Source: JBBTYG01 sp964418085 | GTDB taxonomy: Bacteria > Patescibacteriota > Minisyncoccia > UBA6257 > 2-01-FULL-56-20 | Direction of reading: 5' to 3' | Assembly (NCBI GenBank): GCA_964418085.1 | Contig: CAYQKB010000006.1 | Span: forward strand, 1 to 32,031 | Length of the DNA stretch: 32,031 nt | Part shown: piece after piece, positions 20,464 through 28,720 of the stretch | Numbering within the stretch: position 1 is the stretch's first letter | How the letters are laid out: each line of letters begins with the position of its first letter | The notes under the pieces: generated by a model | The model's database searches: none | What the model saw: only the letters and a program-made list of their open reading frames with translations | Told to the model about the DNA's origin: nothing | Translations under genes and position numbers: made by a program

Positions 20464-22881
20464 CTAAATAATAACCGTTCCCGCCAGTCTGTCGCCGGCG
20501 TTCAAGTTCATAATCTTTACCCCCTGCGCCGAGCGGCCTGTGGTGCGAACGGATTCAAGGTTTGTTCGGATCATTTGTCCTTTCGCCGAGAGAGCAAATA
20601 TTTCTTTTTCGTCTGTTGTGATATGCGCGGAGACAATAGTACCGGTCTTCGGCGTAATGTTGGCGGTTTTGATTCCCGATCCGCCTCTGCTCTGGAGGCG
20701 ATATTCCTTAAGCGCTGTTTGTTTCGCAAATCCGTTTGCCATGACGACCAGTACCTTCGCGTCGTTCCCCTTGATGATGTCAAATCCGGCAACTTCATCG
20801 TCTTTCTTGAGCCGGATTCCGCGTACCCCGGCGGCCGCTCGTCCCATTGGGCGCGCCTGTCCTTCTTTGAAACGTATCGACTGGCCGAGGCGCGTGGTCA
20901 AAATCACTTCATCTTTGCCGCTCGAGAGCCGCACCCATTTTAAGAGGTCATCTTTTTGGAGCCGTATGCCGATGATGCCGGTGCGGCGGATATTTGAAAA
21001 ATCTTCGAGCGGAGTTTTTTTGATGACGCCGCGCTTCGTAACCATTATCAAAAAGCCGTCCTGCTGCTTCTTTGGATGATAGCTCACGATGGCGCTCACA
21101 TTTTCATCGGTCGGCAATTCCAGGAAATTATGAATTGCCTTTCCTTTCGACGTCCGGGACGCCTCCGGAATTTCGTACGCTTTTGTCTGGAACACGCGCC
21201 CCTTGTCGGTGAAGAAAAGTAAATTGTCGTGGGTTTCGGCATTAAAGAAGTGTGACAAGAAATCTTCCTCGGCGACGTCGGATCCGATGAGTCCTTTCCC
21301 GCCGCGCCGCTGCGCTTTGAAGGTGTCGGGCGCGAGCCGCTTCACATATCCACCGGCAGAGTAGGTGATGATAGTCTCTTCATTGGGGATAAGGTCTTCA
21401 TTGCTGAATGCCTTGAGTGCATGCGGTACAACCTTTGTCCGGCGCGCATCGCCATATTTTTCCTTGAGCTCTGCGAGCTCATCTTTAATGATTTTCAAAA
21501 TTCGCGCGGGGCTCTTCAGAATCAATCCGAGTTCTTTTATAAGCGCGAGCTTTTCCTTGAGCTCTGCCTCGATCTTTTCCTGTTCAAGAGCGGCAAGTGT
21601 TTGAAGCCGCATTTCAAGTATCGCGCGAGCCTGAATGTCCGAGAGCTTGAACGTTTTTACGAGATTTTTATGCGCCTCATCTTTGTCTTTGGATTTTTTG
21701 ATTGTCGCGATAACGCGGTCAATGGCGTCGAGCGCAATGCTTAACCCCTTTAATATATGTGCTCGCTCTTCCGCTCGGGTAAGATCGAATTGTGTTCGCT
21801 TGCGGACAACATCTTTCCTATATTTGATGTATTCAAAAAGAATATCCTTGACCGAAAGAAGTTGCGGCTCAATGCCGTTCACGAGCGCAATCATATTCAA
21901 ATGGAAATCTTTTTGGAGGTCGCTGTGCTCGTAGAGTTGGTTTAAAACTTTCTGCGGCGGCGCATCATTCTTGAGCTCTATCACAATCCGCATACCTTCG
22001 CGGTCGGACTCGTCTCGAATATCGCGTATGCCTTCAACTTTTTTATTCTGATGGAGCTCGGCAATGCTCTTGATGAGTTCGGATTTATTTACCTGGTAGG
22101 GGATTTCGGTGACGATGATGTCGAACTGTCGGCCACTTTTCTTTTCCACAATTTCCGCTTTTGCGCGGGTGGTGATTCCTCCTCGGCCGGTCGCATAGCA
22201 CGCCTTGATTGCGGTCTCATCGAATATGATTCCGCCAGTCGGGAAGTCCGGACCCTTTATAAATTTTGAGAGGTCATCGTTCGTGGCTTCTGGATTATCG
22301 GCAAGGCAGAGTATCGCGTCCACAACTTCGCCCAAATTGTGAGGAGGAATGTTTGTCGTCATGCCGACGGCAATGCCGAGGCTTCCGTTCAAAAGCAGAT
22401 TGGGAAGTTTTGCAGGCAGGACCTTCGGCTCGTTGCGCGTGGCATCGTAGTTTGGCATCCACTCGACGGTTTCTTTTTCGATATCAAAGAGAAGCTCTTC
22501 TGCAACTTTGGACAATCGCGCCTCGGTGTACCGCATCGCAGCCGCTCCGTCGCCGTCAACGTCGCCGAAGTTTCCTTGTCCCTGAATCAGGGGATAGCGC
22601 AAAGAAAAATCCTGCGCCATGCGAACCATGGTGTCGTAAATGGCGGTGTCCCCGTGTGGGTGGTAGTTTCCCATCGTAGCACCGACAACATTCGCCGATT
22701 TTCTGTACTTGGCAAGATGGGTGAGCCCCGTTTCCCACATGGTCCAGAGCACCCGCCTGTGAACGGGCTTGAGTCCGTCGCGGACGTCGGGGAGTGCACG
22801 CGAAACGATAACCGACATCGCATAGTCGAGGTATGATTCCTTAAGTTCTTTTGTTATTTCTCTTGGTTCAATGGTGTCCAT
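20464..22881 (-). CDS. gyrA: DNA gyrase subunit A
   Basis: GyrA is the DNA breakage and reunion subunit of gyrase, which introduces negative supercoils. The 805-residue protein has ALPDVRDGLKPVHRR (29-43), the quinolone-region HPHGDTAIYD (74-83), the catalytic Tyr at 118 in AAMRYTEARL, and IPTNIPPHN-like TTNIPPHNLGEV. The GyrA box QRRGGKG in the C-terminal half distinguishes it from ParC. Six beta-pinwheel repeats follow. Thr79 stands where E. coli has Ser83, a natural variant in many bacteria; Asp83 matches E. coli Asp87. The upstream gap holds AT-rich inverted repeats. The gyrB gene is not in the window. Confidence 0.97.
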   Translation of the reverse strand: MDTIEPREITKELKESYLDYAMSVIVSRALPDVRDGLKPVHRRVLWTMWETGLTHLAKYRKSANVVGATMGNYHPHGDTAIYDTMVRMAQDFSLRYPLIQGQGNFGDVDGDGAAAMRYTEARLSKVAEELLFDIEKETVEWMPNYDATRNEPKVLPAKLPNLLLNGSLGIAVGMTTNIPPHNLGEVVDAILCLADNPEATNDDLSKFIKGPDFPTGGIIFDETAIKACYATGRGGITTRAKAEIVEKKSGRQFDIIVTEIPYQVNKSELIKSIAELHQNKKVEGIRDIRDESDREGMRIVIELKNDAPPQKVLNQLYEHSDLQKDFHLNMIALVNGIEPQLLSVKDILFEYIKYRKDVVRKRTQFDLTRAEERAHILKGLSIALDAIDRVIATIKKSKDKDEAHKNLVKTFKLSDIQARAILEMRLQTLAALEQEKIEAELKEKLALIKELGLILKSPARILKIIKDELAELKEKYGDARRTKVVPHALKAFSNEDLIPNEETIITYSAGGYVKRLAPDTFKAQRRGGKGLIGSDVAEEDFLSHFFNAETHDNLLFFTDKGRVFQTKAYEIPEASRTSKGKAIHNFLELPTDENVSAIVSYHPKKQQDGFLIMVTKRGVIKKTPLEDFSNIRRTGIIGIRLQKDDLLKWVRLSSGKDEVILTTRLGQSIRFKEGQARPMGRAAAGVRGIRLKKDDEVAGFDIIKGNDAKVLVVMANGFAKQTALKEYRLQSRGGSGIKTANITPKTGTIVSAHITTDEKEIFALSAKGQMIRTNLESVRTTGRSAQGVKIMNLNAGDRLAGTVII

Positions 22882-22894
22882 TGTGTATTAATGT

Positions 22895-22963
22895 GCAATT
22901 TTCAGTTTTCAATTTTCAAGTGGTTCATAAATATTGAAAATTAAAAATTGTTAATTGAAAATT
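22895..22963. repeat. AT-rich inverted repeat upstream of gyrA
   Basis: CAATTTTCA and CAATTTTCAA words on the left are matched by TTGAAAATT, TTGTTAATTGAAAATT words on the right, forming a long imperfect hairpin. The same word set recurs at 29079-29135 between infB and rbfA. It fills almost the whole gap between gyrA and the preceding gene, so the gyrA promoter, if any, must be within it. Confidence 0.65.
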
Positions 22964-23293
22964 TTATTGCGACGGTTTAATAATATATTCCCGCGGTGCC
23001 TTGAATATATTTCCGAGTCCGCCGACCAGGTTCGAAAAAAGCTGGAATATTGAAGCCATCCGGTCGCGGAAATATTGAAATGGGCCGGTTGCGGTGGTGG
23101 GCGCTGCGCTTTGCCGTTGGTCGCTCACCGCCGCGGGCGCTGTGGCCGCCGTTGGAGATCCGGTAAAGAGAGTATTGAAATACGCGAGCCACACATATAT
23201 GACGATCGCCATAATAACCGCAGTGCCGATAATCATCCACTTTTTTTTGGTCGCATCATCCGCTGATTGAAGTTTTGAGAGAAATTCTGCCAT
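22964..23293 (-). CDS. Small single-TM protein of unknown function
   Basis: The 109-residue protein has a cytoplasmic N-terminal helix (1-19, with LQSADDATKKK), one membrane segment (about 20-43), an Ala/Thr/Pro linker and an amphipathic C-terminal helix. No motif I can name. It begins 11 bases after the stop of the MBL-fold gene on the same strand, and gyrA follows 82 bases later. Proteins of this shape often sit beside gyrA in Patescibacteria as far as I recall, but that is not verified. Confidence 0.75.
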   Translation of the reverse strand: MAEFLSKLQSADDATKKKWMIIGTAVIMAIVIYVWLAYFNTLFTGSPTAATAPAAVSDQRQSAAPTTATGPFQYFRDRMASIFQLFSNLVGGLGNIFKAPREYIIKPSQ

Positions 23294-23304
23294 AGGAATT
23301 GTTA

Positions 23305-23871
23305 TTAGCTGTGCTTTAAAATGACAACCATATTTTTTTCCGCAGTTAAATCCTTTTTTTTCAAGACCAATTTTTCCTGCGGTTCGGATTTTTGTCCCAT
23401 CGCTTTCAAAAATTCCGCCGGGCTTTTATAAAACGAGGGGATAACGATTGACGCCTCGATCATCTTCGCCGTTTTTGCTGCAGCTTCCGGCTCGAGATAG
23501 TTTCCGCCGCCGGCGGGAATGAAAAGAATGTCCGGGTCGTTCAGTTTTTCGATGATGTCAGCTGATGGCTGTTTCGAGATACCTCCCAAAAATGCAATTT
23601 TAATTTCTTCCCAGGTGACAAGGTAGGCAGTCTGTACTTTTTTTTCGGTTGATTCCTCGGTGACCGCGATGCCTTTTACCTCAATCCCCTTTACTTCATA
23701 CTCGCCCGGGAATGAAATAGTCGAGGGCTCCGCTGAAATTAAGGAATCGGTAGCCACGCTGGTTTTGAGGACCAGATCTGCCTTAAGCCGATTATTATCC
23801 GAATCAATAAGGAGGGATGTTTCTCCGCTTTGAACCCGAAAAGCCCCTTCGCCGAAATAAGTTATAACCAT
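23305..23871 (-). CDS. Metallo-beta-lactamase-fold protein lacking the metal-binding motif
   Basis: The 188-residue protein has the overall pattern of the small UPF0173-like MBL-fold family: ITYFGEGAFRVQSG, LLIDSD, KADLVL, FPGEYEVKGIEVKGI, YLVTWEEIKIAFLGGIS, DPDILFIPAGGG, EAAAKTAKMI and ASIVIPSFYKSP. The segment after ADLVL, where active members have H-x-H-x-D-H, reads KTSVATDSLI. No histidine cluster is present anywhere, so a metal-dependent hydrolase activity is improbable. It may be a structural or ligand-binding derivative. It is probably cotranscribed with the small TM protein that follows. Confidence 0.85.
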   Translation of the reverse strand: MVITYFGEGAFRVQSGETSLLIDSDNNRLKADLVLKTSVATDSLISAEPSTISFPGEYEVKGIEVKGIAVTEESTEKKVQTAYLVTWEEIKIAFLGGISKQPSADIIEKLNDPDILFIPAGGGNYLEPEAAAKTAKMIEASIVIPSFYKSPAEFLKAMGQKSEPQEKLVLKKKDLTAEKNMVVILKHS

Positions 23872-24035
23872 GATTTTGACAGTTTAAAGTGTAGCAATAA
23901 TTTCGATAAATTGCGAGCGAATAAATCCTAAGAAGCTCGCGATATATGGCCTACATGATATATACTTTTTGTACCGAGGGTCAGAGCCGGCGTACGAAAA
24001 AAACGGTAACGGATTGCATTGCAAGACAAAAAAGC

Positions 24036-25508
24036 ATGAAATACATTTCAGAAATAATCGCATTTGTGTCGGGGGCGGTGGTAATGATTCTCGAGCTCGA
24101 CGGCTCGCGTATTATTGCCCCATATCTTGGTACATCAATCATAGTCTGGACTAGTCTCATCGGCATCATCCTCGGGTCATTGAGTTTTGGATATTGGTGG
24201 GGAGGAAAACGGGCGGACAAACATGCGGACTTTGTCGCTTTGGGGTGCATACTGGCTGCTGCGGCCGCGCTCGTTCTCTCCGTGGTCTACCTCAAAATTT
24301 TTTTGGATATGGTTGCCTTTCTCCCCCTTGATCTGATTACGAAAACCATCGAGGGAACAATAATTCTTTTTGCCCCCGCCACCGTATGCCTCGGCATGGT
24401 TACGCCCTATGTCGCTCGGCTAAAAATGAAAGCAGTCGAGACATCCGGGCAGACAATCGGCTCTCTCTACGCTCTCTCGACACTTGGAAGTATCATCGGC
24501 ACGTTCCTTGGCGGCTTTGTTCTTATTTCGTTCCTGAGAAGCACAAAGATTATTTTAATCTTGAGCTCAACGCTTTTCCTTCTCTCGGCGCTGTCCCTGT
24601 GGAGCGTTCAGAGGCGCGGAGCTAAAAAATGGGCAATCGTATGTGTGGTGGTTGCTGTCTGCATACCGTTTCTTACCCCGCCCGCTATTTCGGAAAAAAT
24701 AATTCCGGGGAAAATTGTTGGGGATATCGACACCCGCTATAGCCATGTGTGGATTTACGATGCGGTCGAAGGTGGAACAGAGCGGCCCGTCCGCTATATG
24801 ACGAATAGCATCTATGGGGAGCAGTCGGGAGAATATGTAGATAATCCAAGTGAATTAGTGATAGCGTACACAAAATTTTTTGATCTGGCATCGGAACTAT
24901 ATCCGGGCTTCTCGAGGGAACTCATGATCGGTGCCGGCGCATATTCGTACCCGAAACATTTTATAAAAACATATCCAAGCTCATCGCTTGATGTAGTAGA
25001 GATTGATCCAGAGCTCGAAGAATTGGCAAAGAAATATTTTTCGTTCGCGGAAAATCCAAGGGTGCGGATATTTAACGAAGACGGAAGAACATTTTTAAAC
25101 AGAAATAGCGCCCAGTACAACGTGATAATAAACGACGCTTTTTTATCCGATTCGAATATTCCGTTCCAGCTTACGACCGAAGAAGCGACCCGGAGAATGT
25201 ATGACTCGCTCGATGATAAGGGCGTGGTGATAGCAAATCTGGTGGTGGTACCCGCCGGGCCGAAATCCAGTTTTTTTCAGGCGGAATACGCCACATATAA
25301 AAAAATATTTCCTGTTGTGTATGCCCTGCAGGTTGCGCCCGGTTTTTCGGGAACTCTGCGGCAAAACATTATACTCGTGGCGCGGAAGTCCGTGGGATCG
25401 GACGGGTATCCTAAAAACGCCGTTACTCCCGATCATAGCATAAATGTCCCGATCCTCACCGACGAGTTCGCGCCGACCGAGAAATACCTTGCTCAAATGC
25501 TGTTTTAG
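24036..25508 (+). CDS. Membrane-embedded spermidine synthase-like aminopropyltransferase
   Basis: From the ATG at 24036 the protein has 490 residues. The N-terminal half is a hydrophobic domain of about seven helices starting ISEIIAFVSGAVVMILELDGSRI, GTSIIVWTS and GSLSFGYWWGG, the pattern of fused-MFS or SpeE-like membrane proteins. The C-terminal half is a Rossmann domain with LMIGAGAYSYPKH, DVVEIDPELEELAKKYF, FNEDGRTFL, INDAFLSD and IPFQLTTEEA, all spermidine-synthase-like. Such proteins may make polyamines or methylate or aminopropylate an unknown substrate. The frame extends to an ATG at 23946, but the extra 30 residues are charged and not conserved in the family, while the 24036 start puts the first TM helix directly at the N-terminus. 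Confidence 0.85.
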   Translation: MKYISEIIAFVSGAVVMILELDGSRIIAPYLGTSIIVWTSLIGIILGSLSFGYWWGGKRADKHADFVALGCILAAAAALVLSVVYLKIFLDMVAFLPLDLITKTIEGTIILFAPATVCLGMVTPYVARLKMKAVETSGQTIGSLYALSTLGSIIGTFLGGFVLISFLRSTKIILILSSTLFLLSALSLWSVQRRGAKKWAIVCVVVAVCIPFLTPPAISEKIIPGKIVGDIDTRYSHVWIYDAVEGGTERPVRYMTNSIYGEQSGEYVDNPSELVIAYTKFFDLASELYPGFSRELMIGAGAYSYPKHFIKTYPSSSLDVVEIDPELEELAKKYFSFAENPRVRIFNEDGRTFLNRNSAQYNVIINDAFLSDSNIPFQLTTEEATRRMYDSLDDKGVVIANLVVVPAGPKSSFFQAEYATYKKIFPVVYALQVAPGFSGTLRQNIILVARKSVGSDGYPKNAVTPDHSINVPILTDEFAPTEKYLAQMLF

Positions 25509-25538
25509 GAGCGTGCGGGTATCTGCGCGCGTCACGAC

Positions 25539-25567
25539 TTGCGTATTTTTGAGATGAGGGCTAAAAT
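25539..25567 (+). promoter_or_regulatory. Promoter of the S1 gene
   Basis: The -35 TTGCGT (25539-25544), a 17-base spacer and the -10 TAAAAT (25562-25567) lie 10 bases before the ATG at 25578. This favours the 25578 start: the upstream TTG at 25539 and ATG at 25554 would lie inside the promoter. The mRNA leader would be about 3-4 nt. Confidence 0.55.
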
Positions 25568-25577
25568 CAACTCCACT

Positions 25578-26684
25578 ATGATTGGAGAAAACGCAAGCAC
25601 AACAAAGCCCGTCGCCGACCTCACCGAGGTTTTAAAAAAGGAGTTTACGGTTAACAACTGGCCAAGAGAAGGTACGGTTGTAGAGGCAACACTTATTAAA
25701 AAGCTTCCCCGGAAGGCATTTTTTGATGTTGGAAGGTTCGCAACCGGCATTGTGTTCGGTGTTGAGATGATAAACGCCCGCGAAGTGATAAAAAATATGA
25801 AGATCGGCGATCACGTGCCTGCGAAGGTTGTGCTCTTGGACGGAGAAGGCGGAAATATAGAGCTTTCGCTCGCGGAAGCAGGAAAGCAAAAATTGTGGCA
25901 GCAAGCGAAGGAGCTTCTTGAGTCCGGCGAGATCGTGAAAGTAAAAATTGTCGCGGTAAATGCAGGCGGGCTCATGGCAAATTTGCCTGGCTCGGAACTC
26001 AAGGCATTTCTTCCCGTTTCCCAGCTCTCGCTCGATCACTATCCGCGGGTCGGAGAAGGAGACCGCCAGAAGATAACGGATGAACTCAAGAAATTTGTCG
26101 GAGTTGAACTTGAAGCGAAAATTATAGATGTAAACCCGAGAACGAATAAGATTATTCTCTCCGAGCGGGAAGTGCTCTCCGCAAATGTGCGCGAGTTGCT
26201 CTCGAAGTATATCGTGGGGCAGACGATAGACGCGCTTGTCTCGGGCATCGCCGACTTCGGAGTCTTCGTACGATTTACCGACAATCCGGAAATCGAAGGA
26301 ATGATTCATATCTCCGAGCTCGACTACCGCCTCGTGGACAACCCGAAAGAAATTGTGAAGGTGAACGATCAACTCAAGGTTAAAATCGTGGACATCCGCG
26401 AAGGAAAAGTATTTTTGTCTTTGAAAGCGCTCAAGTCCGATCCGTGGGATAGGATTGAAGACGTGTACAAGCCGGGCAATGAAGTCCAGGGAACCGTGTA
26501 TAAATTGAATCCGTTCGGCGCTGTCATTAATCTCGAAGGAGGTATTCAGGGACTCATCCACATTTCAGAATTCGGCGGACAGGATGAAATGAAGACTGCG
26601 CTCACGCCCGGAACATCGAACAAGTTTGTAATCGACTCAATAAAAGCAGCGGAGAAGAGAATTATCTTGAAACTGAAGAAGTAG
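25578..26684 (+). CDS. rpsA: 30S ribosomal protein S1 (four S1 domains)
   Basis: The 368-residue protein has four OB-fold S1 domains, at about 28-97, 108-190, 205-277 and 292-366. Clear S1 signatures are GTVVEATLIKKLPRKAFFDVG in the first, IDALVSGIADFGVFVRF with GMIHISEL in the third, and VQGTVYKLNPFGAVINLEGG with GLIHISEF in the fourth. Bacterial S1 helps load mRNAs, especially those lacking a strong Shine-Dalgarno. That is relevant here because most native genes in the window show none. Compared with six-domain S1 of E. coli it is short, but four domains are common elsewhere. It is convergent with the carboxypeptidase gene. Confidence 0.9.
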   Translation: MIGENASTTKPVADLTEVLKKEFTVNNWPREGTVVEATLIKKLPRKAFFDVGRFATGIVFGVEMINAREVIKNMKIGDHVPAKVVLLDGEGGNIELSLAEAGKQKLWQQAKELLESGEIVKVKIVAVNAGGLMANLPGSELKAFLPVSQLSLDHYPRVGEGDRQKITDELKKFVGVELEAKIIDVNPRTNKIILSEREVLSANVRELLSKYIVGQTIDALVSGIADFGVFVRFTDNPEIEGMIHISELDYRLVDNPKEIVKVNDQLKVKIVDIREGKVFLSLKALKSDPWDRIEDVYKPGNEVQGTVYKLNPFGAVINLEGGIQGLIHISEFGGQDEMKTALTPGTSNKFVIDSIKAAEKRIILKLKK

Positions 26685-26713
26685 TCCGCCGCCCTATCCG
26701 ATTTTTATTTTTT

Positions 26714-27658
26714 CTATGTCCGGTAATTATTCCGAACCAATTCGAGAAGCATTTTCATGTCGCCAAAACTATCGTCGGAGCCGAGAACTATATGTATTAA
26801 GTATGTATTTTTGGTGAGGCCGGTTGTGATGAGCAAAAGATTCTTCTTTGCTCTGTCCGTTTGGCCGGTTTTCCCTCCGATGATTGTGAATGGGATGTTT
26901 TCTCCAAGAAGCTGATCGGTAGTAAGAAGTGCGTGGTGGATAGCGCCCGACGCTGTCTTTAGCTCATACTCTTTAAGTGACATGATTTCCAAAATGCCGG
27001 GATAATCTTTTTTTATCGCGAGCGCAATCTGCGTGAGGTCGCGAACGGTCGAATAGTTTGTTGCTCCGCCATCGTCCGGGTCGAGACCGGTGGGATTTAC
27101 ATAATTAGTCCTGTTCATGCCGAAACGCAGGGCATTTTGATTCATAAGAGCGACAAATTTCTCGACGCCCATTTTTGCCGCAAACGCATCCCCTGCGTCG
27201 TTATTGGATTCGATAAGGAGCGCGTGGAGCAAGTCGCCTACAAAGAATATCTCGCCGGCCGCAAGTTCCCCTGTGCTCGTGGGCGTGCTCGTCACAGACT
27301 CGGGAATTGTAATTATATCTTTTAAATCATAGTTGTCCGCGACGACAATCGCCGTCATGAGCTTACTGATGCTTGCGATCGGGAGCTCCGCGTCCGGATT
27401 TTTTTCGGCAAGAATCGTAATAGTCCCGCTCGCATCAACTGCTTCGGATATAAATGATTCTGCAGAAATCACCCGCTTCTGCTGCGCTCCTGGAGTTTCG
27501 GGCGCCGCTTCTTTCTCTGTGGAGGTCGCCGCCTCGCTTATCGCCGCAGGCGCGGGGACTGGCGCAGCGCCATTCGAAAACGGAAAAATATGTGCAAGCG
27601 CGAGAGTCATAAAAAGGAAAAGCGCGCAGGTAATGGCAAATATGTTTATTTTTTTCAT
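26714..27658 (-). CDS. D-alanyl-D-alanine carboxypeptidase (PBP5/6-like, peptidase S11)
   Basis: This exported serine peptidase trims the terminal D-Ala of peptidoglycan stem peptides. From the ATG at 27658 it has 314 residues. It has a signal or anchor (about 3-24), an Ala/Pro/Glu-rich linker (30-62) and the catalytic triad motifs S-x-x-K (S96, K99 in PIASISKLM), S-x-N (S151, N153 in IESNNDAGD) and K-T-G (K263 in IGGKTGQT). The NYVNPTGLDP segment is also typical. It lacks the long C-terminal amphipathic anchor of E. coli PBP5, so the N-terminal hydrophobic segment probably holds it at the membrane. The frame opens at a TTG two codons upstream; the ATG is preferred. Confidence 0.93.
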   Translation of the reverse strand: MKKINIFAITCALFLFMTLALAHIFPFSNGAAPVPAPAAISEAATSTEKEAAPETPGAQQKRVISAESFISEAVDASGTITILAEKNPDAELPIASISKLMTAIVVADNYDLKDIITIPESVTSTPTSTGELAAGEIFFVGDLLHALLIESNNDAGDAFAAKMGVEKFVALMNQNALRFGMNRTNYVNPTGLDPDDGGATNYSTVRDLTQIALAIKKDYPGILEIMSLKEYELKTASGAIHHALLTTDQLLGENIPFTIIGGKTGQTDRAKKNLLLITTGLTKNTYLIHIVLGSDDSFGDMKMLLELVRNNYRT

Positions 27659-27670
27659 AGTCAAAACGAA

Positions 27671-28330
27671 TCAAATTTTCCCGTCCCATTCCTGAAGAAA
27701 TCTATCGAGATATTTTTCCATATACTCATGGCGATCCTCGGCAATTTTCTGCGCGGTTGTGGTATTCATCCTATCCTTAAGGAGTAAAAGTTTTTCATAA
27801 AAGTGATTAATGGTTGGACTTCCGCTTTTGAAGTACTCTTCTTTGGATTGATGCAGAGACGACTTTCTATCCGGGTCATACATCGGCCGATTTTTGTGCC
27901 CGCCGTAAGCGAATGCGCGTGCCACGCCGATAGCTCCGATGGCGTCAACCCGGTCAGAATCCTGAACAACCCTACCTTCAAGTGTTTGCATCTCGGTTTT
28001 TACGCCCGCTCCCTTATAAGATATGCCGCCGATAATATCGCAAACGTGTTTGACGACATGTGCGGACACAGAATTCTTTTCAAGAATTTTCCGAGCTTCT
28101 TTTGGTCCAATGGTTTCATCGCCCTCATGAAATTTCCAGTCCGCGATATCGTGAAGGAGCGCCGTGAGCTCTACTACGAACATATCGGCGCCCTCAATAG
28201 CGCCAATGTGCTTCGCCATATTCCAAACCCGTACAATGTGCCACCAATCATGTCCTGACCCCTCGCCTTCAAGTTTGCGTCTAACGTCTTTGGCAATTTC
28301 CTGTATAGTTTTTTGTTGTTCAGGATTCAT
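27671..28330 (-). CDS. HD-domain phosphohydrolase
   Basis: The 219-residue HD superfamily protein has the metal-binding residues in place: GSGHDWWHIVRV (H27, H31), the central LLHDIAD (H60, D61), and DSDRVDAIGAIGVARAF further on, which matches the YedJ/COG1418-like subgroup. Members hydrolyse nucleotides or related phosphoesters; the substrate here is unknown. It lies 12 bases upstream of the carboxypeptidase gene on the same strand, and tRNA-Leu lies 20 bases further upstream. The two protein genes are probably one transcript. Confidence 0.9.
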   Translation of the reverse strand: MNPEQQKTIQEIAKDVRRKLEGEGSGHDWWHIVRVWNMAKHIGAIEGADMFVVELTALLHDIADWKFHEGDETIGPKEARKILEKNSVSAHVVKHVCDIIGGISYKGAGVKTEMQTLEGRVVQDSDRVDAIGAIGVARAFAYGGHKNRPMYDPDRKSSLHQSKEEYFKSGSPTINHFYEKLLLLKDRMNTTTAQKIAEDRHEYMEKYLDRFLQEWDGKI

Positions 28331-28350
28331 CGAATTTATTTTTTACGTTG

Positions 28351-28435
28351 TGCCCGGGGCCGGACTTGAACCGGCACGCCCTTGCGGGCGACAGATCTTA
28401 AGTCTGTTGCGTCTGCCAATTTCGCCACCCGGGCA
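28351..28435 (-). tRNA. tRNA-Leu (anticodon TAA)
   Basis: On the minus strand the sequence starts TGCCCGGGTGGCGAAATTGG and ends GTTCAAGTCCGGCCCCGGGCA, with a matched acceptor stem (TGCCCGG/CCGGGCA). The anticodon stem ACAGA/TCTGT frames the loop CTTAAGA, giving TAA. The long variable arm CGCCCGCAAGGGCG is typical of tRNA-Leu. Length is 85 nt. The CCA end is not encoded. Confidence 0.96.
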
Positions 28436-28446
28436 ATTTCAAAGTA

Positions 28447-28608
28447 TGAGGCCTAGTGGGAAACGAACGTCATCCGGAGCGGACTCCTTAAAACCCCTCG
28501 GTTTTAATATTTTCACCACGCCTGCCGGCAGGCAGGGGAAAACTTCCGTTTTCCCGACCCGCTTCGCCAGAGCTTCAGCGAGGCGAGCCCCTTTCCCCGT
28601 TCGATTCC
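28447..28608. repeat. Composite palindromic element inserted at the tRNA-Cys 3' end (copy 1)
   Basis: The 162-base element sits between tRNA-Leu and tRNA-Cys. It contains the palindromes TTAAAACC/GGTTTTAA (28488-28507), GCCTGCCGGCAGGC (28520-28533), and GGGAAAAC/GTTTTCCC (28536-28555). Its last block (28548-28604, 57 bases) is identical to the end of copy 2 at 31975-32031. The left boundary, TGAGGCCTAGTGGGAAACGAAC (28447-28468), is an imperfect copy of the tRNA-Cys 3' end plus three bases, TGAGGTCTAGGGGAGAATCGAAC (28609-28631). The element is therefore flanked by direct repeats of the T-arm/acceptor sequence. Confidence 0.8.
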
Positions 28609-28611
28609 TGA

Positions 28612-28682
28612 GGTCTAGGGGAGAATCGAACTCCCGTATAACTCTTTTGCAGAGAGTCGCCTTACCACTTGGCTACTAGACC
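28612..28682 (-). tRNA. tRNA-Cys (anticodon GCA)
   Basis: On the minus strand it starts GGTCTAGTAGCCAAGTGGT and ends GTTCGATTCTCCCCTAGACC. The acceptor stem GGTCTAG/CTAGACC and T arm GGGAG/CTCCC are intact. The anticodon stem ACTCT/AGAGT frames CTGCAAA, giving GCA. Length is 71 nt; CCA is not encoded. Confidence 0.95.
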
Positions 28683-28720
28683 GTGTACAAATTTGAGTTT
28701 AGACGAGTTTAAGACGACAT

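Noticed and set aside
22633..22660. Possible quinolone-resistance substitution in GyrA (Thr at the Ser83-equivalent position)
   Set aside because: Thr at this position is a natural residue in many lineages, and the second key Asp is unchanged; no basis for a resistance claim.
25632..26561. 309-codon minus-strand frame opposite the S1 gene
   Set aside because: Antisense shadow of a clear four-domain S1 protein, with no promoter or family signal.
28164..28679. Plus-strand frame of 171 codons reading GAGLEPARPCGRQ and later RGESNSRITLLQRVALPLGY
   Set aside because: It is a translation of the tRNA-Leu and tRNA-Cys antisense strands and the repeat between them, a well-known false protein pattern.
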